The translations under genes were made by a program, and so were the position numbers. From Dyadobacter sp. CY343 (GTDB lineage Bacteria > Bacteroidota > Bacteroidia > Cytophagales > Spirosomataceae), in contig NZ_JAJUXK010000006.1 of the NCBI RefSeq assembly GCF_021390335.1, forward strand, positions 388,902-452,901: a stretch of 64,000 nucleotides of DNA, written 5' to 3'. Of the stretch, positions 57,706 through 64,000 are shown piece after piece (position 1 is the stretch's first letter; each line of letters begins with the position of its first letter). The notes below the pieces were generated by a model. The model was not told where the DNA came from. It saw only the letters and a list, made by a program, of their open reading frames with translations, and made no database searches.

Positions 57706-59592
57706 ATGCCGTCACCCGACATTATACAGCTGTTACCCGATTCTATTGCAAATCAAATTGCGGCAGGGGAAGTTGTGCAGCGGCCGGCATCAGCGGTTAA
57801 AGAATTGCTCGAAAATGCGATCGACGCAAAGGCTACACATATTCAGGTGGTGCTCAGAGAAGCAGGGCGGACTTTGATCCAGGTGATAGATAATGGATCC
57901 GGAATGTCGGTAACTGACGCCAGAATGTCTTTTGAGCGGCACGCGACTTCAAAGATTCGTAAGTCGGAAGATTTGTTTAGTATCCGGACAATGGGCTTCC
58001 GCGGAGAAGCACTCGCCTCTATCGCAGCGGTGGCGCAGGTGGAATTACGGACCCGGCAGGAAGGTGATGAACTAGGCACATTAATCCGCATTGACGGTTC
58101 CGAAATCAAGACGCAGGAAAGTGTAGCGGCTGTAACGGGGACCAGTATTTCGGTTAAAAATCTGTTCTTCAATGTACCCGCCCGCCGGAACTTTCTGAAA
58201 TCAAACTCGGTAGAAATGCGGCACGTTCTGGACGAATTTCAGCGCGTTGCATTGGCTCATCCCGAAGTAAGCTTGACATTACATCATAACGATACAGAGG
58301 TTTTTAATCTTCCTCCGGCCAAGCTGGTGCGCAGGATCGTCGACATTTACGGGAAAAGTTACCGTGAACAACTCGCTTCCTGCCAGGAAGAAACTTCTTA
58401 CGTAAGTGTGCGCGGATATATTGGCAAGCCGGAATTCGCCAGGAAAACGCGGGGTGAACAGTTTTTCTTCGTGAATGACCGCTATATCAAGCACAGCTAC
58501 CTCCATCACGCAGTAATCAGTGCGTTCGACGGGACTATCCCCGACGGAAGTCACCCGTTTTATGTGCTGTTCCTGGATATTGATCCTTCTCACATTGATA
58601 TTAACATTCACCCGACGAAAACTGAGATCAAATTTGATGACGAAAAGTCGGTGTATGCGATTGTAATGGCGGCGGTGAAAAAAGCCGTGGGAATGTATAA
58701 CTTCTCGCAGTCGATTGATTTCGATGATAATGTCAATTTCTTCACCCAGGGATCTTCCGAACCAAATCCCAATTTTATCCCGCGAACTGTCATGCCCGAT
58801 TGGGCCGCCCAGTCCAGAAAAGCAGATCATGGACCTTCTAAATCGAACCTAACCAGTTGGAGTAAGCTTTTTGAAGGACTTCAAAATACGGAAGATCGGA
58901 GTAGTGAAATTGCTGCTTTTGACACGAGTCCGGTAACTGTATCGCGTCCCACGTACCAGGAAGAATCCAAAACCGTAGCCAGTAAGGTCAACAGAATGGC
59001 GTCGGAGGTTATTTCTGCCCCGGAAAGTGACGCAATGCTTTTTCAGCTTCACAACAGGTATATTCTTTCGCAGGTCAAAGATGGTATCATGCTGATCGAC
59101 CAGAAAGCTGCCTATGAAAGGATATTGTACGAAAGATATCGTAAGATGTTAATCAACCGGACCGGCGCTTGTCAGCAGCTTCTTTTCCCGAAAAGGGTCG
59201 GGCTCACGCATTCCGATATGCAGCTTGTAAAGGAAACTAAGAAGGAAATTCATAGTCTGGGTTTCGAGTTTGACGAATTTGGCCAGAATGAGCTGATCAT
59301 TCGCGGAATTCCGGCGGATCTTCCAGAGGAACGGGAACAGGATCTTTTTGAAGAGCTGATAGAACAATTAAAACAAAGCTATTCGGATCTCAAACTAAAC
59401 AAACCGGAAAGTCTGTCGCGCTCACTTGCCCGCAGGTTTTCGGTTCGTTATGCTGTCAAACTATCATTTGTTGAGATACATACACTCATCGATCAATTAT
59501 TCGCGTCCACGGATCCTAACCGGACGCCGAGCGGCGAGCCGATTATCGTTTTGCTCACTATGGATAAGCTGACAAGCATATTTAGAAGTTAG
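57706..59592 (+). CDS. mutL: DNA mismatch repair protein MutL
   Basis: A 628-residue protein. The N-terminal GHKL ATPase has IAAGEVVQRPASAVKELLENAIDA (motif I), VIDNGSGM (II), MGFRGEALASIAAVA (III), and GTSISVKNLFFNVPARRNFLK. The C-terminal ~190 residues form the dimerisation domain (AMLFQLHNRYILSQVKDGIMLIDQ). I see no DQHAxxERxxYE metal motif of endonuclease-type MutL; the corresponding segment reads DQKAAYERILYE. MutL couples MutS mismatch recognition to strand excision. Two rhomboid genes follow on the same strand. Confidence 0.97.
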   Translation: MPSPDIIQLLPDSIANQIAAGEVVQRPASAVKELLENAIDAKATHIQVVLREAGRTLIQVIDNGSGMSVTDARMSFERHATSKIRKSEDLFSIRTMGFRGEALASIAAVAQVELRTRQEGDELGTLIRIDGSEIKTQESVAAVTGTSISVKNLFFNVPARRNFLKSNSVEMRHVLDEFQRVALAHPEVSLTLHHNDTEVFNLPPAKLVRRIVDIYGKSYREQLASCQEETSYVSVRGYIGKPEFARKTRGEQFFFVNDRYIKHSYLHHAVISAFDGTIPDGSHPFYVLFLDIDPSHIDINIHPTKTEIKFDDEKSVYAIVMAAVKKAVGMYNFSQSIDFDDNVNFFTQGSSEPNPNFIPRTVMPDWAAQSRKADHGPSKSNLTSWSKLFEGLQNTEDRSSEIAAFDTSPVTVSRPTYQEESKTVASKVNRMASEVISAPESDAMLFQLHNRYILSQVKDGIMLIDQKAAYERILYERYRKMLINRTGACQQLLFPKRVGLTHSDMQLVKETKKEIHSLGFEFDEFGQNELIIRGIPADLPEEREQDLFEELIEQLKQSYSDLKLNKPESLSRSLARRFSVRYAVKLSFVEIHTLIDQLFASTDPNRTPSGEPIIVLLTMDKLTSIFRS

Positions 59593-59649
59593 GAACCAAT
59601 AAACGGACAGAAGTAGTTCTAAAATAAAGTTAGATCAAGAAATACCTAT

Positions 59650-60435
59650 ATGTTATCAATAACCCCTACTGTAAGGAACCTTCTGATACTGAATATCCTG
59701 TTCTATCTGGTCGACACGAGCATTATCAATCTTAGTGGGAATTTTGCATTAAGGTCGCTGCTATCGCCTGAATTCATGCCTTATCAGTTTGTGACCTACA
59801 TGTTTCTGCACGGAAGCCTGGGGCACTTGTTTAGCAATATGTTTGGATTGTTCATGTTCGGGCCACTTCTGGAGCGGATGTGGGGACCGAAGAAATTCCT
59901 GTTTTTCTACTTCTTCACCGGAATAGGAGCGGGACTTCTGTTTTCAGGAATCGATTATTTTGAGAACAATCAGATACGGCAAGCTGTTGAGATATTTACT
60001 CAAAATCCTACGCCCGATGCGCTGGCCGATTTTATGAGCAAACACGCGAAGGGGATTTACGAATCGATGCTTAATTTTTTGAACAAATTTGAAGAAAATC
60101 CAACCAATACCACTTATATTCAGGATAGCATTAATTTCGTAAATATCTATTATGAGCGCCTGGTTAGTATACCAATGGTAGGTGCTTCCGGAGCAATTTT
60201 TGGTATTCTGATGGCGTTTGGTTTATTGTTTCCAAACACTGAGCTGTTTTTACTGTTTGTTCCGTTTCCTATCAAGGCAAAATATTTCGTCGCTTTCTAC
60301 GGATTGTATGAATTGTATTCGGGTTTTAAAAATGCTCAATCGGATAATGTAGCGCATTTCGCCCATATCGGAGGAATGCTATTTGCATATATATTACTTC
60401 GTTACTGGGGAACGCAGAGAACAAATTTCTATTAA
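59650..60435 (+). CDS. Rhomboid-family intramembrane serine protease (1)
   Basis: A 261-residue polytopic protein with about six membrane segments. The catalytic serine is in VGASGAIFGIL (S180) and the histidine in AHFAHIGGML near residue 240; the first loop has HGSLGHLFSNMFGLFMFGP, the rhomboid L1 pattern. Residues ~105-165 form an unusual soluble insert before the catalytic helix. It cleaves single-span membrane proteins within the bilayer; substrates are unknown. It begins 57 bases after mutL and ends 9 bases before the second rhomboid gene. Confidence 0.93.
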   Translation: MLSITPTVRNLLILNILFYLVDTSIINLSGNFALRSLLSPEFMPYQFVTYMFLHGSLGHLFSNMFGLFMFGPLLERMWGPKKFLFFYFFTGIGAGLLFSGIDYFENNQIRQAVEIFTQNPTPDALADFMSKHAKGIYESMLNFLNKFEENPTNTTYIQDSINFVNIYYERLVSIPMVGASGAIFGILMAFGLLFPNTELFLLFVPFPIKAKYFVAFYGLYELYSGFKNAQSDNVAHFAHIGGMLFAYILLRYWGTQRTNFY

Positions 60436-60444
60436 GGTAAGAAG

Positions 60445-61359
60445 ATGGGCAATATTGTTGATGATGTAAAACGCGAGTTCGCTAAATCTGAGAATGCACT
60501 TGTAAAAATAATTTTGATCAATACTGCGGTTTTCCTTGTATTGCTGCTGTCAAAGATTATTCTGACACTTTCTCAAAGTTCGGGTATATACCAACTGGTT
60601 ATCAACTCCGTACAGCTCCCCGCTGCGACAAGTGAGTTTATTTATAAGCCCTGGACACTCATTACCTATTTCTTCACCCACGACGACATTTTTCATATTC
60701 TCTTTAATATGCTTTTCCTATACTGGTTTGGCAAATTGGTAGATGAATATCTGGGCGCAAAACGTGTGATCGCGCTGTATTTTTTGGGCGGTATTGCGGG
60801 AGGTTTGACTTACATGGTTTTGTACAATGTACTTCCTTATTTTCAGGCGCATATTGAAGGTTCAAGAATGCTGGGTGCTTCGGCGGCGGCATTTTCAGTT
60901 GCAGTAGGCGCTTCCACACTTCTTCCGAATTATACTTTTAATCTGATATTCCTTGGCCCGATACGCATTAAATTTATTGCGCTCTTTTACATCATCCTTT
61001 CACTTGCCCAAACCGTCGGCCCGAATGCAGGCGGTAATCTCGCTCACCTGGGTGGTGCATTTGTAGGGTATATGTTTATCAAATTGCTTCAAAGCGGAAC
61101 TGACCTTGGAAAGCCTATTTATGCAGTGATGGCCGGCTGGTCGAGGTTATTCAGAAAACGTCCTGTTATGCAGGTTACCTATCGCGAAAGGCAGGTTTAC
61201 CGTAGTACAAGTGTATATTCTTCGTCGTCTTCGGGCACAATCGAAATGCCTGATCAAACTGAGATCGACATGATTTTGGATAAAATATCCAAGTCTGGGT
61301 ATGAGAGTCTGACCAAAGAAGAGAAGCAAAAGTTGTTCAAAGCAAGCCAGCAAAAATAA
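60445..61359 (+). CDS. Rhomboid-family intramembrane serine protease (2)
   Basis: A 304-residue polytopic protein. The L1 pattern THDDIFHILFNMLFLYWFGKLV, the serine loop MLGASAAAFSVAVG (S146) and the histidine in NLAHLGGAFVG are in the right order. The serine loop is GASAA rather than GASGA, and the C-terminal ~80 residues form a basic, then Ser/Thr-rich cytosolic tail ending in a helical segment MILDKISKSGYESLTKEEKQKL. It is paralogous to the gene nine bases upstream, so the two may have arisen by duplication and split substrates. Confidence 0.93.
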   Translation: MGNIVDDVKREFAKSENALVKIILINTAVFLVLLLSKIILTLSQSSGIYQLVINSVQLPAATSEFIYKPWTLITYFFTHDDIFHILFNMLFLYWFGKLVDEYLGAKRVIALYFLGGIAGGLTYMVLYNVLPYFQAHIEGSRMLGASAAAFSVAVGASTLLPNYTFNLIFLGPIRIKFIALFYIILSLAQTVGPNAGGNLAHLGGAFVGYMFIKLLQSGTDLGKPIYAVMAGWSRLFRKRPVMQVTYRERQVYRSTSVYSSSSSGTIEMPDQTEIDMILDKISKSGYESLTKEEKQKLFKASQQK

Positions 61360-61449
61360 CGTCGACAGATTTTACAGCGAATTTCTTAATTTCGTTGATT
61401 GTTTGAAAACCAAGAGTTTGCTGAATATCTTATCTTAATACCCCGCCGT

Positions 61450-63396
61450 ATGCTTATAACTCCTGGCAAATTGTTAGCTAAAATTGATAGTCCGGAAGAT
61501 TTACGAAAACTGGATATCTCACAGCTTCCCAATGTATGCAATGAGCTAAGACAATTTATAATTGACAACGTTTCCGTTTACGGAGGCCATTTTGGAGCTA
61601 GTCTTGGAGTTGTAGAACTGAGTGTTGCCCTTCATTATGTATTCAATACGCCCGACGACCAAATTGTGTGGGACGTAGGTCACCAGGCCTACGGTCATAA
61701 AATACTTACCGGAAGAAGAGATACTTTTCATTCAAACCGAACTTATGGCGGCCTGGCCGGATTTCCTAAAAGAAAGGAGAGTATTTACGATGCATTTGGT
61801 GTTGGACACTCTTCCACGTCCATTTCATCAGCACTAGGAATGGCGGTTGCTTCTGCTTTGGAGAACAACCACGAGCGCCAGCATATTGCAGTAATAGGAG
61901 ATGGTGCTATGACGGCCGGGTTGGCATTCGAAGGAATGAACCATGCCGGAGCAACTGACTCAAATCTGCTAATTATTCTCAATGACAATTGCATGGCGAT
62001 TGACCCGAATGTCGGGGCCTTGAAAGAATATCTGACAGATATCACCACATCTCAGACTTATAATAAATTTAGAGATGAAGTATGGAATCTTCTGGGCAAG
62101 ATGAGCCATTTTGGTAAAAGTGCTCAGGATATTGTATCTAAGGTAGAAACGGTCATGAAAACGGCTATTCTGCGTCAAAGCAATTTATTCGAGTCACTTG
62201 GTTTAAGATACTTTGGTCCTATTGACGGAAACGATATCAGTCATCTAACTGAGGTTCTTCACGATCTCAAAAGTATTCCGGGACCTAAAATTTTACATTG
62301 TCTTACAGTTAAAGGAAAAGGCTACGGTCCTGCCGAAAAGGATCAGACCAAATGGCACGCGCCAGGAATCTTTGATAAGATAACCGGAGAGATCAAGAAA
62401 AAGACTTTTGATACACCACAGGCACCAAAATACCAGGATGTATTCGGGCACACTATAGTTGAGCTAGCCAAAGAGAACAAGAAGATCGTGGGAATTACTC
62501 CTGCAATGCCTTCGGGTTCATCGTTGAATATCATGATGGAGGAAATTCCTGAAAGAGCTTTTGACGTAGGAATTGCAGAGCAACACGCCGTGACGTTCTC
62601 GGCCGGTATGGCGACGCGGGGTGAAGTTGTTTTCTGTAACATTTACTCCACCTTCATGCAAAGGTCATACGATCAGGTCGTGCACGATGTTTGTATTCAG
62701 GAACTACCGGTAGTTTTTTGTTTGGATAGAGCAGGACTTGTTGGCGCCGATGGTCCTACTCACCATGGCGTGTATGATATTGCTTTTATGCGTTGCATTC
62801 CAAATATGATCGTTGCGTCTCCGATGAATGAGCAGGAGCTGCGAAATATGATGTACACTGCGCAATTGGGTACATTTCAATCAGGAACCAAGGCAATAAC
62901 TATTCGCTACCCGCGAGGTGCTGGCGTGATGCCACAATGGAAGACTCCATTCGAAGAAATTACGATCGGACGCGGTAGAATGGTAAGAGCCGGAAAAGAT
63001 GCGGCTATTCTATCTTTTGGGCCACTTGGCAATTTTGCAAATCAGGCTTGCGACTTATTGGAAAAAAAGGGTATTTCTGCTGCACTCTACGACATGCGTT
63101 TTGCAAAACCCCTGGACGAAAAGTTGCTCCACGAAATTTTCGCCTCTTTCGAACGAATCGTAACGGTAGAGGACGGATGTCTTCAAGGAGGATTTGGAAG
63201 TGCTGTACTTGAATTTATGGCCGATAGTGGCTATTCTAACCTTGTCAAACGAATCGGAGTGCCCGATACTATTGTTGAACACGGAGAACCACAGGAGTTA
63301 TATCAGGAATGCGGTATGGATGCCAATGGGATTACTAAGTCCGTTCAAGACTTAATGAATATCGAATTACGATCAAAAGCAGCGGTTCTAGAATAG
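61450..63396 (+). CDS. dxs: 1-deoxy-D-xylulose-5-phosphate synthase
   Basis: A 648-residue transketolase-like enzyme joining pyruvate and glyceraldehyde 3-phosphate, the first step of the MEP isoprenoid pathway. Motifs are GGHFGASLGVVELSVALHYVF (thiamine binding), VIGDGAMTAGLAFEG (GDG..N thiamine motif with LNDN), GIAEQHAVTFSAG (catalytic Glu), and RAGLVGADGPTHHGVYD. I place the start at ATG 61450 (MLITPGKLLAKID); a TTG at 61399 would add 17 residues. dxr is at 34307, so the pathway genes are scattered. It is the last gene before the rRNA operon. Confidence 0.97.
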   Translation: MLITPGKLLAKIDSPEDLRKLDISQLPNVCNELRQFIIDNVSVYGGHFGASLGVVELSVALHYVFNTPDDQIVWDVGHQAYGHKILTGRRDTFHSNRTYGGLAGFPKRKESIYDAFGVGHSSTSISSALGMAVASALENNHERQHIAVIGDGAMTAGLAFEGMNHAGATDSNLLIILNDNCMAIDPNVGALKEYLTDITTSQTYNKFRDEVWNLLGKMSHFGKSAQDIVSKVETVMKTAILRQSNLFESLGLRYFGPIDGNDISHLTEVLHDLKSIPGPKILHCLTVKGKGYGPAEKDQTKWHAPGIFDKITGEIKKKTFDTPQAPKYQDVFGHTIVELAKENKKIVGITPAMPSGSSLNIMMEEIPERAFDVGIAEQHAVTFSAGMATRGEVVFCNIYSTFMQRSYDQVVHDVCIQELPVVFCLDRAGLVGADGPTHHGVYDIAFMRCIPNMIVASPMNEQELRNMMYTAQLGTFQSGTKAITIRYPRGAGVMPQWKTPFEEITIGRGRMVRAGKDAAILSFGPLGNFANQACDLLEKKGISAALYDMRFAKPLDEKLLHEIFASFERIVTVEDGCLQGGFGSAVLEFMADSGYSNLVKRIGVPDTIVEHGEPQELYQECGMDANGITKSVQDLMNIELRSKAAVLE

Positions 63397-63858
63397 TTGA
63401 CCACGGGTTTACAGCTAGCTAATTATTTAACGTAGTTGACTTTTGTTGCCTTAGATTAATCTTTGCTTCACCTAACTAAACTGTATCCGGAGTCTCTTTG
63501 CCTGTAATCTATGGTTAATGAATTTGGAAGATTGTCGTTGCTAACGGCATTACTCCATCTTACCTCAATCTCCGACTAGTTACTTTCCATTTCCTTTTTA
63601 ATTAGTAAATCTTACTGTTCTAAGCTAGGATTCGGTATTAGAATCTTAGGAAACTATATAAAATGTTAACTTCCGAAGGAAACCTACTTTCTGAGGCAAG
63701 CTTTATAAAGGAATTTGGTACTACCTGCAAGTCTGCCCGAGTCGGCATTTTATTGGCGTTCGGGCATTGCCTTACGCATAAGGGTCCCACTGTAGCGGGG
63801 CCGGTTAAGTTCTCTATTTCTAGGGCTCACGCAGCCTAATAGCGGTCCGCCAGTCATA
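63397..63858. other. Unexplained intergenic spacer between dxs and the rRNA operon terminator
   Basis: These ~460 bases contain no reading frame that I believe. I see short imperfect inverted repeats: TGCCCGA...TCGGGCA near 63735-63767, GGTCCC...GGGGCC near 63782-63801, and TGTCGTT...AACGGCA near 63533-63551. The left half is A+T-rich, the right half more G+C-rich. It could be a degenerate mobile element or a structured RNA region; neither is shown. Confidence 0.4.
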
Positions 63859-63862
63859 AAAA

Positions 63863-63889
63863 AAGACCATCCTTTTTGGGGATGGTCTT
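63863..63889 (-). terminator. rRNA operon terminator
   Basis: AAGACCATCC (63863-63872) and GGATGGTCTT (63880-63889) form a perfect 10-bp stem with a 7-base loop. On the minus strand TTTTTTTAT follows, and the stem lies just after the 5S gene's 3' end, as expected for the end of a ribosomal operon. Confidence 0.85.
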
Positions 63890-63896
63890 ATGAATG

Positions 63897-64000
63897 GTAT
63901 TGTGGCGACTACCTACTTTACCAGGTTTGACCCAAGTATCATCGGCGGTTCTGGGCTTAACTTCTCTGTTCGGGATGGGAAGAGGTGAACACCAGGCCAA
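63897..64000 (-). rRNA. rrf: 5S ribosomal RNA (3' part; 5' end outside the window)
   Basis: The minus strand reads through the conserved 5S core CCCATCCCGAACAGAGAAGT, then AAGCCCAGAACCGCCGATGA, and ends GTAGGTAGTCGCCACAATA. About 104 of ~110 bases are present. The 23S and 16S genes must lie to the right of the window. The 3' boundary is approximate by a few bases. Confidence 0.9.

Noticed and set aside
63735..63858. Named insertion sequence in the dxs-rRNA spacer
   Set aside because: The inverted repeats are short and imperfect and no transposase frame remains; I cannot name an element.

Overview
The window looks like chromosomal core DNA of a Bacteroidota bacterium, most likely order Cytophagales and close to Dyadobacter/Spirosomaceae. 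The reasons are the gene families (DUF2480, DUF4296, GH3-like enzyme, NagB-PIG-L fusion, mnmD, stand-alone MutS-like ATPase), the TAnnTTTG promoter -7 elements upstream of many genes, weak Shine-Dalgarno sequences, and moderate G+C. The genus is an inference from protein character; no database was consulted. I see no prophage, CRISPR array or intact insertion sequence.

Layout. 1-9.7 kb: a truncated SNF2-type helicase N-terminus with two SWIM fingers, a NUDIX hydrolase, gmhA, mnmD, a two-lobed aspartyl protease with PDZ, tpiA, a REP-like palindrome, an OmpA-family protein, and a small glycosyltransferase/membrane protein group. 9.7-16.4 kb: a hypothetical protein, an isochorismatase-like hydrolase, uvrA, an Xre-RES toxin-antitoxin pair and a FAH-family enzyme. 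16.7-23.8 kb: der-era, initiator tRNA, rpmH-rnpA-S41 protease, tsaB, DUF2480, rnhB. 23.8-26.6 kb: a Bat-like aerotolerance operon (DUF58, BatD-like, BatA-like VWA) without MoxR. 26.7-33.8 kb: a DUF4296 lipoprotein, polyprenol-phosphate mannose synthase, M20 amidohydrolase, and a cluster of methyltransferase, beta-propeller glycosidase-like protein, PhyH dioxygenase, DUF2283 and two GT2 enzymes that may modify a glycan. 33.9-42.8 kb: dxr, a GH3-like protein, mreBCD, a SigR/RsrA-like ECF pair, gmk, nadD and small exported proteins. 42.8-49.2 kb: an AraC regulator, acyl-CoA dehydrogenase, two paralogous polytopic proteins and a MutS-like ATPase. 49.2-57.5 kb: serS, aspartate kinase, ribH, a membrane TPR protein, glyA, the NagB-PIG-L fusion and a 54-residue membrane peptide gene. 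57.7-64 kb: mutL, two rhomboid proteases, dxs, an unexplained 460-bp spacer, and the terminator and 3' end of an rRNA operon entering from the right on the minus strand (partial 5S).

The functional themes are translation and RNA processing (rpmH, rnpA, tRNA, der, era, tsaB, mnmD, serS), DNA repair (uvrA, mutL, MutS-like, rnhB), isoprenoid synthesis (dxs and dxr at separate loci), cell shape (mreBCD) and surface glycans. The points most worth a second look are the SigR/RsrA-like pair with an expanded zinc-ligand spacing, twin TTGTACAA palindromes overlapping the AraC gene's own promoter, intrinsic terminators lying directly before rnpA and tsaB, the glycan-modification cluster, and genes easily missed by ORF callers (57303-57467, 1-859).
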